Of a stretch of DNA of 64,000 nt, positions 14,181 through 27,060 are shown piece by piece. The DNA comes from Asterella californica (lineage: Eukaryota > Streptophyta > Marchantiopsida > Marchantiales > Aytoniaceae): the NCBI GenBank assembly GCA_036924285.1, contig JAYKYS010000004.1, positions 26,258,001 through 26,322,000 of the forward strand, written 5' to 3'. The position numbers and the translations under genes were made by a program. Each line of letters opens with the position of its first letter. Positions within the stretch are counted from its first letter, which is position 1. The notes beneath the pieces were generated by a model, which ran no database searches, was not told where the DNA came from, and saw nothing but the letters and a program-made list of their open reading frames with translations.

Positions 14181-15092
14181 CATCCGCCGCTAATAGTGTG
14201 ACCGGTAAAAGGGACGATCTGTTTCAGTCCCAGTGACCAAGGGCTGTGCCATCAAGAGGGAGCGAAGTCCCAGATTTGAAGAAGAGCGGAAGCGAGAGAA
14301 GAGTTTGTATCCAAGTGGATCGGTCGATCGATCTTTATCGACTTTTGAACAAACGTCTATTGTTCCCGAGGATTTTCTATTCGCTTGACCAGCGTAGAGC
14401 ATGGCAGCGAGCATGATGGCGAAATCGATCTTGGCCAGACTTTCGGGTATCGCTGAGTACTTCGTGCTTCCGAGTGCGATTTTGAGTGCGTACTTCTTGG
14501 CGCATGACAAAAGTGAAAAGAAGGACCCGAAGCGCAAGTAGAGAAGAGAAGCGCAGTTCACCATATAATGAATTCGCTGCCTTCTCTGCTCTGTCATGCC
14601 CTGTGTGCAGTGAATGACACAGGGAAGTGTGCAGTATCTTGTTAATAAGCGATAGCTTGATTGGCGATCAGGAATGTCCCTCGATCCCTGTGATCCAGAT
14701 GGGAACGATTATAGTTGTAGTGCTGGTAGGATTGAGGAGTAGTATCGGAAAGATGTGCTTCCTTCCGCTGGAGAGTATGTGCTGCAATTGTCGAGTCGAT
14801 CGGTGGCTTACAATGGCAAGTTCAAATGTGACGCAGAAGAATCTGCCAAACCTAAACTATTTTGTTTGTGCTGCAACACCATATATGTTGATAAGAATGA
14901 GGGATCACCTTCCACAAGTGCCTGGTCCGTTAGTCCGAAGACCTGTGCGTGGTTTGGCTTGAACGTTTTACAAGTAGGACGTGTAGGAAGAGTTAGGGTT
15001 ATTTGTTCCTTGTTCTCGAATATTATCATCTGTACTGAGTGGCGTGACAAGAGTTATGTGAGGGGCTGTATTGTGGACCTGTTTTGTCTCAA
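14181..15092 (-). repeat. long inverted repeat 1, right arm
   Basis: Reverse complement of 9098-10040, with only scattered substitutions plus an extra in-frame insertion near 14400. The arm ends at about 15092, and the left arm of inverted repeat 2 starts about six bases later, so the two structures abut. Confidence 0.85.
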
Positions 15093-15097
15093 ATGTG

Positions 15098-17330
15098 CAT
15101 GTTATGGCCGAACTTTAAATGCTTTTGTGTAAGCTGAAGGTTGCTAATTTGTCTCTTGTGATGCAGGAGGATGAACGACGAACATATTTATGATATATAC
15201 TCATATCGTTGTGGACAATCTGTTGTTAACTCTTTTAAGTTGTGGATCGGCTGCTTGATTCCTCAGCTTGGTTCAGTTTTGTCTCAGAAGAACATTCGCT
15301 AGTTTCCTCCAAGAAGGGATGTTGTGTGGTTTTGTGCAATAGATCTTGTCGCGGATTCGCCGGAGCTTCTGGTGTTCAGGCCTAAGATGTATTCTTCTGT
15401 AAGCTGGCATGTGCTTGACATTTCCCTTGCTTCTGCATTGTCAGTGATGGTTTTATCTGAAGGAGCAAAATATGGTCCTGTTTTTTGTAATTTTAGGTTT
15501 CCAGGGGTTCACAAGGTGACAGCAGTGTTAAGACGAGATCTTTACCGCGTTGCTTAACAGCGTCCACTAACTCGTATATGGCACATTACAACGCCGGTGT
15601 GTACGTTTTTGAGGAGATTTGCTACTTCACGTTAAACTTTACTGGACCTCACATATGTTGCTTTGAGCTACGCCACTTGCTATGCACTTGGTCGGGTTAC
15701 ACTGATACTTATGTACTAGAGAGTGGTCCTTGATGCAATCTGTCATTCTCGATGTGTGAAAATATGTTGCTTTGAGCTACGCTAGAAGTAATTTCTGAGT
15801 GGATCTGAAGTGCATTATCGTCTTTGTTGTCCTAACGGGGCAGTTGAAGGGCTGGTCATCCCTTCTGTGACGTACAGGAAAAGAGCAAGCTTATTGCTTC
15901 TGTTTTTAAAAACAGAAGATTAAAGTTTACATTCACCATTACATGTTCATGCGCTTGTACTACGATCGACACACAAGACACACATGTTGTTTCCTTGCAC
16001 TGGCTTCTGTCGAGTCGTTGTTGAACTGTTCAAAGGTAGATATGCATTGTATGTGGAACATATGGGTGCAACTCAACCACGCCAGGCCCTTATGTTCCGA
16101 TCCTTCTCGTAGAAGTTTACCAATGCAAATTGGACACTCAGACTCACCACGTTCCAATGCCTGTAGTAGCAAGATCGGTGAATTTTGTTAATTATTGCAT
16201 GGACTGTTCTTCAACTAGAAAATGGAATGGTTCAAACGATCATTTCCTTGAGGTGCACGAACACGATAGAAGGCTCGGGGCAGTTAGGAATCCGAAGGGT
16301 GTGAAAGAGCATTTAAGTTAGCTGTAGAAACATGAGAACGTAATAACGGTACGAAAATAGAGAAACTGAGCAAGAGAGAATTGTCTTCAAAAGTTGAAAT
16401 TCAAAAAGTTGCGAAAAGTAGACCTTCTGAACTACATAACGCTAGTCAACCGAAGAAGATGATGACGGTGGAGGATGGTTTCCTTGACAGTGTCCTCGCA
16501 TTTCCCCTCGAGCATCGGCTGCCTCAAACACTATCTTGGCATTTGCAATTGTGCTGTCTACCTCGTGACATAGTGCATCCACTTCTGATTCGTCCACTTC
16601 CATCTGAGAAAAGATAGGTGTAACTGCACTTTCCAACTGCGGACAAAGTATTACCAGCCAGCCGAAGAAGGCAATTGCAAAACGGGATATGACGGATGGA
16701 TTTTGGGGCTGACCTTTGAGGCGAACCACGCTCTGCGTCTAAGGGGCTCCTTGGGACAGCGGAACTTTGGCCCGTACACTTTCCGCATCAGGTAACCTCT
16801 GAATGCTGTGTGAATTCTGTAGAAGCAAAGATTAAGGACAACACAGAACGAAAGCTTTATACCAGAAAATATGACGTAGTGGATTCTATTGCTGGCAGGC
16901 TGACGTTCTTGGAGTGAGTAGTACCTGGTGGCACAAAGATTCTTGAAATTGTTCGAATTGGTCTTTAGGACAAAATTTTCATAATCTGTAGTTCGGCAAA
17001 CAGGACAGCAAGGCTGCTGCTGTGAATACCTTTCGAAACTAACTACACAGGCCTGTTGTCAACAAACTTCCGATCACACTTCGAGTGATTTTTGCCAATC
17101 CAGGGATACAACTGTTACCGAAAGACCTGAACCGACAACTTTGGCAGGATGGTTCTTTCAGATTTGTATAATGTGGAGGCACTTTATTGATCAAAGAAAT
17201 CGATCACCGAGAGAGTTGTTGTTTGTTGCTGAGTCTTACTCGGTGGAAAACGTGGGAGCAGCTGAGAATGACCTGCACAAAATAAGTTTAGGCATCGTTG
17301 TCATGTCCTTGTCAAGTCCACTAGTGGGTA
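15098..17330 (+). repeat. long inverted repeat 2 (near-palindrome), left arm
   Basis: The reverse complement is at 17348-19572. A 70-base stretch near the centre that I compared by eye differs at 5 positions, about 7%. The arm carries a 5'-truncated RNF32-like gene (15960-17052, minus strand) and about 860 bases of unassigned DNA between 15098 and 15960, including the open frame at 15324-15557, which I do not recognise. A perfect 22-base palindrome lies at 15897-15918. Confidence 0.9.
15960..17052 (-). pseudogene. RNF32-like RING-IQ-RING protein gene, left copy, 5' truncated
   Basis: The product would resemble RNF32: RING, calmodulin-binding IQ motif, linker, second RING. Exons: 17052-16925 (second half of RING 1, with QPCCPVCRTT and then CATR), 16816-16714 (IQ motif IHTAFRGYLMRKVY), from 16636 (LESAVTP... 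with EVDALCHEVDSTIANAK) and from 16160 (RING 2: SECPICIGKLL, LSCTHMFHIQC, CLVCRS). Phases agree across the first three junctions; the donor of the third exon is weak (possibly TCG|GTTGAC). The exons with the first RING cysteines are absent: only about 280 bases remain to the palindrome centre and hold nothing like a RING. A TAG at 15962-15960 removes the last seven codons seen in the right copy. Best read as a decaying fragment, better kept than its partner. Confidence 0.7.
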
Positions 17331-17347
17331 ACGAAAGCTCCCTAGCA

Positions 17348-19572
17348 AGTAATCTAGACTGGTGGATTTGACAAGCACATGAGAACGATGCCTAAACTTA
17401 TTTTGCGCAAGTCATTCTCAGCTGCTCCCACGTTTTCCACCGAGTAAGACTCAGCAACAAACAACAACTCTCTCGGTGATCGGTGTCTTTGACCAATAAA
17501 ATACCTCCACATTATACGAATCTGAAAGAACCATCCTGCCAAAGTTGTCGGTTCAGGTCTTTCGGTAACAGTTGTATCCCTGGATTGGCAAAAATCACTC
17601 GAAGTGTAATCGGAAGTTTGTTGACAAAGGCATGTGTAGTTAGTTTTGAAAGGTATTCACAGCAGCAGCCTTGCTGTCCTGTTTGCCGAACTACACATTA
17701 TGAAAAGTTTGTCCTAAAGACCAATTCGAACAATTTCAAGAATCTTTGTGCCACCAGGTACTACTCACTCCAAGAACGCCAGCCTGCCAGCAATAGAATC
17801 CACTACGTCATATTTTCCAGTCTAAAGCTTTCGTTCTGTGTTGTCCTTAATCTTTGCTTCTACAGAATTCAAACAGCATTTAGAGGTTACCTGATGCAGA
17901 AAGTTACGGGCCAAAGTTCTGCTGTCCCAAGGAGCCCCTTAGACACAGAGCGTGGTTCACCTCAAAGGTCAGCCTCAAAATCCATCCGTCATATCCCGTT
18001 TTGTAGTTGCCTTCTTCGGCTGGCTAGTAATACTTCGTCCGCAGTTGGAAAGTGCAGTTACACCTATCCTTTCCCAGATGGAAGTGGACGAATCAGAAGT
18101 GGATGCACTATGTCACGAGGTAGACAGCACAATTGCAAATGCCAAGACAGTGTTTGAGGCAGTCGATGCCCGAGAGGAAATACGAGGACACTGTCAAGGA
18201 AACCATACTCCACCGTCATCATCTTCTTCGGTTGACTGACGTTATGTAGTTCAGAAGATCTACTTTTTGCAACTTTTGAAGACAATTCTCTCTCGCTCAG
18301 TTTCTCTATTTTCGTACCGTTATTAGGTTCCCATGTTTCTGCAGCTAACTTAAATGCTCTTTCACACCCTTCGGATTCCTAACTGCCCCGAGCCTTCTAT
18401 CGTGTTCGTGCACCTCAAGGAAATGATCGTTTGAACCATTCCATTTTCTAGTTGAAGAACAGTCCATGCACTAATTAACAGAATTTGCCGATCTTGCTAC
18501 TACATGCATTGGAACGTGGTGAGTCTGAGTGTCCAATTTGCATTGGTAAACTTCTACGAGAAGGATCGGAACATAAGGGCCTGGCGTGGTTGAGTTGCAT
18601 CCATATGTTCCACATACAATGCATATCTACCTTTTTAACAGTTCAACAACGACTCGACTGAAGCCAGTGCAAGGAAACAACTTGTGTGTCTTGTGTGTCG
18701 ATCGCAGTACAAGCGCATGAACATGTAATGGTGAATGTAAACTTTAATCTTCTGTTTTTAAAAACAGAAGCAATAAGCTTGCTCGTTTCCTGTACGTCAC
18801 GGAAGGGGTGACCAGCCCTTCAACTGCCCCGTTAGGAAAACAAAGATGATAATGCACTTCAGATCCACTCAGAAATTACTTCTAGCGTAGCTCAAAGTAA
18901 CATATTTTCACACATCGAGAATGACAGATTGCATCAAGGACCACTCTCTAGTACATAGGTATCAGTGTAACCCGACCAAGTGCATAGCAAGTGGCGTAGC
19001 TCAAAGCAACATATGTGAGTTCCAGTAAGGTTTAACGTGAAGTAGCAAATCTCCTCAAAAACGTACACACCGGCGTTGTAATGTGCCATGTACGAGTTAG
19101 TGGACGCTGTTAAGCAACGCGGTAAAGATCTCGTCTTAACACTGCTGTCACCTTGTGAACCCATGGAAACCTAAAATTACAAAAACAGGATCATATTTTG
19201 CTCCTTCAGATAAAACCATCACTGACAATGCAGAAGCAAGGGAAACGCCAAGCACATGCCAGCTTACAGAAGAATACATCTTAGGCCTGAACACCAGAAG
19301 CTCCGGCGAATCCGCGACAAGATCTATTGCACAAAACCACACAACATCCCTTCTTGGAGGAAACTAGCGAATGTTCTTCTGAGACAAAACTGAACCAAGC
19401 TGAGGAATCAAGCAGCCGATCCACAACTTAAAAGAGTTAACAACAGATTGTCCACAACGATATGAGTATATATCATAAACATGTTCGTCGTTCATCCACT
19501 TGCATCACAAGAGACAAATTAGCAACCTTCAGCTTACACAAAAGCATTTAAAGTTCGACCATAACATGCACC
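17348..19572 (-). repeat. long inverted repeat 2 (near-palindrome), right arm
   Basis: Reverse complement of 15098-17330, separated from it by only about 20 bases around 17331-17347. It carries the second, more damaged RNF32-like copy and repeats the 22-base palindrome at 18749-18770. DNA from 18729 to 19572 is the partner of 15098-15960 and contains no recognised gene. Confidence 0.9.
17630..18728 (+). pseudogene. RNF32-like gene, right copy, broken
   Basis: Same exon series as the left copy, on the opposite strand: 17630-17757 (end of RING 1), 17866-17967 (IQ exon), from 18045 (linker exon) and the RING 2 region near 18505-18728. It has a one-base deletion after the IQ motif (17866 exon), loss of the AG acceptor before the RING 2 exon (ACAT where the left copy has ACAG), a one-base insertion inside RING 2 after the TFE position, and CTH changed to CIH in the metal-binding box. 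Its C-terminal codons up to TAA at 18726-18728 are intact, unlike the left copy. It cannot make a full protein. Confidence 0.75.
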
Positions 19573-22436
19573 TTTTATGAAAAATGAGAAAGTTGGATAA
19601 TGTTCTGACTTCTCTCGGCACAAACAGTGCTTGCAGCAAGTGAACGACAAAACGTCGATAAGAAAAACCCAAAACTCTTGATACTCGAGAGAAATAGAAG
19701 CTCAATATCTATACTTGCTATAACTGAATTCGTGGACTCCGCAATCATACTACTCAGTTTGTGTTCCCACGTCCTTCCTCTTCGACACAAATGTGTTTGA
19801 GGTGCTAGTTGCAGCCTGAGGTGAGCTCTTTCTACGTTCCTTGTTCAGTAGTAATCCCTTAATTCTATACCCCTCCCGATTCGGATAGACGGATGATTCA
19901 ATAATATGGGGTGTCTGAACACATGTGTCCCCCTTCAGATATATTATCCACAGATTGGAAAGTCATCGCTTCTCACGACTGTCGACAAGTCATTGGTTCT
20001 CGCCACTCTCTAGACAAGGCTCTGAAAAAAACATTCTTTCATAAGGATAGTCTCCAATGGAGATCCACAAATGTATCCATTGCATTGGTGGATGAATGGT
20101 ACATGATCGTAACTCGTAACTACGGAACTCTACAAGACAAAAGAACATTTGTTGCATTTCAACTTCGCCTCCATTGCTCGTGATTACTTCAGCTAAACTC
20201 GTCCTTTTGTACACGGTGTCGTCTTGTTGGGCGTAAAAGATGTGACTGAGAATACATGAGATATCGAGCTGTGAAAAATGTGTGTGATCAAAAAGTATAG
20301 CAACGACGCACAAATACCAAGTTTTCAATCCAATCCTTAAGTAACTTTATCTTTATATACAGAATTTACAACCAAACTTCAGATGTTTGGAAATTATCCA
20401 TACAAGTGTCTTAAACTAAAGCCTTTCAACTTCCATATGTAGTCCTCAGAAATATATTTCTAACTGTACCCAAAGTGTATGAAACGTACATCCCTACCAA
20501 CAGTTATGTCCCCTCAAAGATTTAAGTCTTTTTTTCTCTTTTTTCTCTTCTTTTTTGGGATGTTGTCCATTTTACTGTACTTGATTTTCCCATCTTGTTC
20601 TCATGGAAAAGCAGATTCGTATGATACCCAATATCTCCAGCAGACACTCGACGTGAAGTTAGGCTCCCACAAGCTAAAGTCTTCCTCTTTCTCCCTATCT
20701 GATTCTGAGATGCGTCCCAAAGTTACACTATAGAAACTGGATATTTTTCTCTAATATGACGTCTTCTCCATCTTCTCTTTGCCGAGCGAGTTCTAACGAC
20801 ACCAACACATCTAAAATAGACTCCCGAGTAAAGAGTTTTGTCTTCATGTGTTCAAATCTCTTCTTTTTTCTCAATCTTCAAGACGTGTCATGAAGTTCCT
20901 CTATGGAAATGTGATATTTTTCTCTGATCTGAACTCTCCTGCGTGTTTTTCTCGCCGAGCCAGTTCCAATGGTATCAAATCCGATCCTAACGAACATCCA
21001 AGAGTTACACTTCTTCAAGCTGAATTCCCTCTTTCCTCCCAGTCTAAGTTTGAGACTCGTCTAGAAGTAACCTTATAAACTTAGTGTCAAAGCTCTCAAA
21101 CCCTCGGAAAAATACCTCTTGTCTCTAGTGTGACTTCAGGATGCATCTCGAAGTTCTCTTTGCAAATTTTGTCTTATCATCTCCAATCCGACTTCGGGAT
21201 GCGTCTCGAAGTTGAGAACGGAAAATTACACTTGACAGAAAATGATTAGTTTTCTCCAATCCACCCTTGGTCATTTGATTTTCCATACCCATCTGATCCG
21301 ATCCAACCCTCTCAAAAATCATCCAAGTGTCACCTCTAGGTTCCACCACATGTGCACATGTGCACATGCATGTGATTTCATGGCATCCATGCAGGATGTC
21401 ACATGTTGTGCTCATGCATTGTCACATCCAACCCACTTCTATACCCATCCAATAAGCAATCGCCACGTCTACCTTGTCCACAAAGTATCACATCAGTGTC
21501 ATATCATCACTTGTTGTCATCATGTCATCATGCATGTCCAGTCAGCAATTGTCATCTCATTAAAAAATACCATATCAGCAAAAATTTCAAACGTGTCAAT
21601 TTCTCTTGTTAACACATTTTTTGATGCGTCAAAGAAAGTTCCACATCAGCTCTTGATTCGCCACGTGAACATCTCAACAAGTCAAAATTCTACAATTGAA
21701 TTGCTCGTAACTCCCTTGTCTTTACTCCATTCGTGACGATAAAAACACCAATGCTTGTCCTCTTGTCAAGGTCTAGCCAAGACCATGTTTCTAGTAAGTT
21801 GAGAATATAATATTCTCAAGACCTCGGTTTCACATCCAAACCTATCCACGACATGACAACGATATGAAACACTCTTGACGTAAGATTGATGTTGTAGTTC
21901 TAAGTTCTCTTGCTATTGGCACGAAGAGGTTTCACTCTGCTATTTGTATTTTCTTGGTGTGCGATGGACACCAATGATCGACGAGTGAGAGAGTATGATT
22001 TGACGAGTGACCAAAAAATGAGATAGTGAGTAACAAGTCACATTACATAGTAATATCTCCATACTGTTGGTTAATACTAATATCAACAATAATACTATCG
22101 GTTTTGATTCCATCATGGAGTCTAATCATTTGCGACCTCCAATAGATATCTATGTCGATTTCTATTCACCACTCATAGTAATCAGGGATTGATGACTATA
22201 GAGAGATTAGCAATTCGGAGTGATCTATATGATGATCATAAATGACGAGTTTGTTAATAATATCAAAAACATTTCTCTTGATATGAGCTAAAATTTCTCT
22301 CAATATCAACATATCAATTGCTGATGATGGATGTTGTTCTCTCATCCTTAAACAAAAAAATTCTCTTTTATTAGATGTTCGTTCTCATCTCACAATATAC
22401 TAGAGATGGACTCATGCTCTTGTTGGAGACAAGAGT
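19573..22436. other. unassigned, pyrimidine-rich degenerate DNA
   Basis: No gene is recognised. Between 20640 and 21240 a phrase repeats in diverged form (for example CGAAGTT with CTCC near ATGCGTCCC/ATGCATCTC/ATGCGTCTC, and TCGCCGAG near 20945 and GCCGAG near 20780), suggesting an old tandem repeat. Near 21348-21372 there is a CACATG/CATGTG-rich tract. A 112-codon minus-strand frame at 19990-20328 has ordinary amino-acid composition but no motif I know. Confidence 0.4.
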
Positions 22437-23960
22437 GCAGGCTCCTAGCTCTTGATTCATAGTTTGACCTTGCATTAGAGCATTTCGACTCACCTCGAAT
22501 ATCTTCTCTACAACGATGAGGTTCCGCCTAGGCTTGGTCCAGCTTGTGACACTATCCACATGCGAGTGTGGTGTCTCGCTCAACATCTCAAGTCGACAGT
22601 TTGCTCACTATCCTCATGATGGAGAGCGGATAGCTACTCATGATGTCATCCATGACGTTGTGTTCGTTATAACACGAGATAGTGTTTACATGACATGGAG
22701 AGAGTGATGATATGTCCTTCAGATGAGAGTATAAGTGACAATTGACTTGTACATGATGAAGGAGGATCAAGTTTCAATGACAGATGTGGTTGTCAAGGAT
22801 TCGACATGAGATTCGATGATGACATAAGGATCACCCATCCATTATTATTTCGACACCATCCACATCCGAATGTGATGTCTTGTTCAATATATCAGATCGA
22901 CACCTTGCTCGTTATCCTCATGGTGGAAAGCAGATAGCTACTCATGATGACATCATGGACATTGTGTTTGTTATAGCACGAGAGAGCGATTACATGACGT
23001 GAAGAGAGTGATGATATATCTTTCAAACGGGTGTGTCATTAACATTTGACATGCACATGATGAAGGAGGATCGTGTCTCAGTAGCCAATGTGGTTATCAT
23101 GGATCCGACATGAGATTCGGTGACGCATAAGTGATCATCCATCCAGCTTATTGATCAATTGATTACCCATCCATTGTTACTTCGGCACTGTCCACATACA
23201 AGTGTGGTTTCTCACTCAAAATCTCAGATCGAGATCTTGCTCGATATCCTCATGATAGAGAGCGAATAGCTACCCATGATGTCATCAAGGACGTTATGTT
23301 TGTTATAACACGACACATCGATTACATGACTTCGAGAGAGTGATAGTACGTCTTTCAAGAGGATCAATGAGAGCTGACATGTACATGATGAGGAAGGATC
23401 AAGTCTCAATGATAGATGTGGTTGTCACGTATAGACACGAGATTTGGTGGAAGCATATGTGACACCCATCCCTCAAGATGGGATGCACGTGTGATGATCA
23501 AGTATAGGGGTATGTAGGAGAGACCGTTGCTTCCTCCTAGCCTTGAAGATATATGGATCGTCAGCTTAGAAATTTGACATTTTCATTTGAGATTATGCTG
23601 GAGCTCACCATGAGAGACGTCAGAGATATCATTTTCTTTTTCTTTTTGCACTACATTCTTTAGACAACAAGTTGTCACTGCTCTATATAGAGCTTTAGCA
23701 GGCTCGGTCCACAAGAGAGCAATTGCAATAGGCGATGCTACTTCGTATGCACTTGTTGTATGCAGGAGTTTTGATTTATATGTGTGTGGTATTTTAGGAG
23801 CGATAAGCAACTTTAGTGCTACAGATAGTGAGGCTTAGCCTTGATATTCTTCTTCCTTTCGGTGCGTTGGTTGCTTGGTCCTTCAAGTGTCTCCTTCCCT
23901 TGTACGACTTGATGGAGTCTTTCCATCTGTTCACTAATCATTATGTCGTATTTTCTTCTT
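22437..23960 (+). mobile_element. decayed 3' fragment of the R2-like LINE, with one domain in three tandem copies
   Basis: Related to 55039-55935 of the full element. The part coding for the CCHC knuckle and the start of the endonuclease domain appears three times in a row (about 22546-22839, 22840-23142, 23172-23471), each about 300 bases. The last copy continues through the 3' coding end and the 3' tail with GAGGCTTAGCC, TGGTTGCTTGG and TCTTTCCATC. Many G-to-A and C-to-T changes and stops are present. The copies are diverged from each other, so the triplication is old. Confidence 0.8.
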
Positions 23961-26599
23961 TTATTAGAACTAAATAAGTAGTGATTATACATAGTAAACA
24001 AAAGAAAAGAGATTGTTTACTGAATACAATGACATGGTGATAAACGATACCTTTGTCGTTATCTAAGGGTCAACATTTGGCTTAATTGTATCTTAATATT
24101 GAGAAACTTTTATTAATATTAAAACATAAAATATCATAATCAATTGCATGTTATCCATTTGACTTTAGAAAATCTAATGATGTTAATAATTTCATCATAT
24201 TTTATTATTATTGAAATATGTATAGCATATATTTCTGATATTATTTGAAGTATTTTTATATTTATCACTAAAAATTGCACGTATAACATGTATCTGTGAC
24301 AATAGTTTAGACACCCAACAAAAATATTATTTGATCTTTATGTAAATCTTTTTGTATAAATATTCAAAATCTTACATACATAATTACAAGAGTTAGATAG
24401 ATGAAGTTGAAGTGGTAGTTGAGAGGAAATAATGGATGATTTTTGAAAGAAGACATGTATGTTGAGGAATCAATTTGGTATTTGAGTTCAGGATGATGAT
24501 TTGATTCAAAATTATCAAGAAAGATGACAAGGTAGTTTGAGTTGTCGTTCCAATTCTTGTTTGCCTCTTTAGATGCATATGAGATGGTGACGATTAGGTC
24601 CAAATTTATCAAGAAAGATGACAAGATTGTTTGAGTTGTCATTGTAATTCTTGTTTGTCTCTTCAGATGATGCACAAGTTTAGAGAGTATAGTTGTCATG
24701 TGGTGGACGAGCTAAAGTGAGAAATCAAGGTTCTATAAGTTTTATCATATATTATATTTGTTTGATAGATGTTTTTCTTTTTTACTTTCATTGAACATAT
24801 TTGTGGCATCCTCTAAAGCAAGTCCAAGACATCGCATTGAGGTCACGAGGAGAGAAGTACAATCAATCAAAGCTTCAGATTACTTATGAACCAAAATATC
24901 AAATCTATATAGAATCTTGCACATATTTTAATATGATAAGATCTTAAGGAGACTATATGTCAGTTCTGAGAACAAATTTAATAACGGAAAGAGTTAATGA
25001 CTTTTGTCCAAGTCAAAATATCGTACCTCGAGATCAGACTTGTTTGCCGAATAACTTATTTATTTTTACAAAATGAGATTTGATAATTAAGACTGAAAAT
25101 TAAAGAAATTCGATAAATTTTGAAGCTTTTATGTTAATGTTAAGAAATTTGAATTTTTATATATTAAATTCATTATTTATTCAAAATATATTAGAATTTT
25201 AACAGTTTTTATTCTTTTAGATTTCGGCACTTTACTCCTGTAAAGTTTTAAAATTTTATACAAGATCTTCTCATAATTATTTTCTGACGAACTGACTTCA
25301 ACGTACAGTACTCAATTGGAAGGATTTTAATACCTTTGAAAACAGAACTTCGCTAGCTATCCAGTGACATCAGTATCAACCGATTAGTACTTATAAGGAG
25401 AAAGAAAAATCGTTATGAAGTCAAGCGGATGTTACAAAACCGAGTTGGCAAATAAGCACACAGATTTTCATAAAAACAAAGTTTCTTATAACATTTTGAA
25501 GTTTCACAACTCGATTTGAGAATACGCGTTAAGAACACATCTGGTATAGTCGGAACCTGGTTTCAAGGAGATTTTGATGGGTTGATTATATTTTGCTTTG
25601 AATTAATGATTAATGCTTTCTAGAAGAAAAAATTTATTTTTTTAGATGTTGTACTTTCTCAATATGGAGACCTGTTTAGTAAACATAGGGGATGACTGAA
25701 AGGATTTTCCAATAGTTACGTGATGGAAGAGTCAATACAAAATTTCCGACACCTTGTCAAAGTATATTTGTATGTCTTGTGTATGAAAGAAAAAAAGTGT
25801 AAATATATGAGTATATTCGAACAAAATTTCCAATGCGTTGTTGCGATCTGTTTTATTTTACATTTTCCACCACAAAGATACTCGTCTATACAAAAACATA
25901 TTTCACGTCAAATAGTCCGACCCCACTTGTAAATTTTATTTTTACTTTTGCCTGGATGTACTTTGGATAATAAGAAAGTTTGAAATGTGATCTCTGAACT
26001 TCTCACTTCGTTTTTTTCTATTCGTATTCATGATGGATACTTATCTTCAAGTCACACAAGTGAGCTATTTCTTTGGATTTCTATTTTCTGTCTTGTATGT
26101 AGTTCTTGGTGTTTCACCCTTTCCTTGTCAAGGGAGTAGAAAAATCTTGAGGTCATTCAGTATGGACTCTAAGCATCATGTGCTTGTAACATTCGTCTTT
26201 ATTTTGGTTTTTATTATTTTTCAATGTTTTTCCAGTTTTCAGTCTTTATTATATCCCTTCTAAAACATATACATTATAGTGTAGACTTATAAAATTTAAC
26301 ATATTTTATCTTTATAATATATATATAATTATTATCAATCATCTCATTTAAATACAATAGATAATTACAACTCAAAATAGTTCATAAACTTCAGACATCA
26401 TCTTACATTTATGTATATTTAAGATATTTTAAGAATTTTACTTTATTGTATATAATGTATTATGATAATATATATAATAATCATATAAAATAATACAAGT
26501 ACATATATATTTACTATTTAAGTTAATTAGATTATTATAATAGTGTTACCTTCAGTATGTGCTTGCAATTTAGAGAACAATCCGAAAGATATCATTTCA
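23961..26599. other. AT-rich intergenic DNA
   Basis: No gene is recognised. Frames such as 25720-25932 and 26030-26263 are short and of AT-driven composition. Apart from the duplication at 24495-24672 I see nothing structured. Confidence 0.5.
24495..24672 (+). repeat. tandem duplication, about 100-base unit
   Basis: Two adjacent units share TATCAAGAAAGATGACAAG, then TTTGAGTTGTC and AATTCTTGTTTG in the same order, with moderate divergence. Confidence 0.7.
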
Positions 26600-27060
26600 G
26601 AAGACACTAAAGATTAATATGGAATGTAAACTGGTATTGTATCGTATGTCACATGAAGGTTGTCCAGGAATATGATGTATCTAGCTGCAGAGATATCATG
26701 TGGAAGATGAGAGAGAGATGCACAATCACGAGAACGAGCCCTTCATATAACAAAACTTCACTTTATGTACACTTCCTTGTATCTCACAAAACTAAAATAG
26801 ACACAAGTCGTATTTAAACTACATCCCAAATCTGTAATCAAGTCTCCAACCTAAGACAAGAACCGTCGAAGCGTTGTCGTATCAGATTTTACGTGAAGGT
26901 TGTCCAAGAAAACACGAGGTTCTTGACTTTGGAGATATCGTGTGCTGAACAGAGACAAGAAAGAGAGAGATAAGCACAAAAACGAGCATCGCAATATATA
27001 CCAACTCTTCATTTATATACACTACCAGTTTTTTCTCTCTAAGAACATAAAACTGAAAAA
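26600..27060 (+). repeat. diverged tandem duplication, about 270-base unit
   Basis: The block GTGAAGGTTGTCCA, then GAGATATC, GAGAGAGA, CACAA and ACGAGC, followed by a tATATACAC tract, appears at about 26645-26790 and again at 26885-27040. It is non-coding and probably part of the larger repeat area that follows. Confidence 0.55.

Noticed and set aside
17141..17542. Paired frames across the palindrome centre as a protein gene
   Set aside because: They mirror each other because of the palindrome and fall in the presumed intron before the RING 1 exon; no motif is visible.
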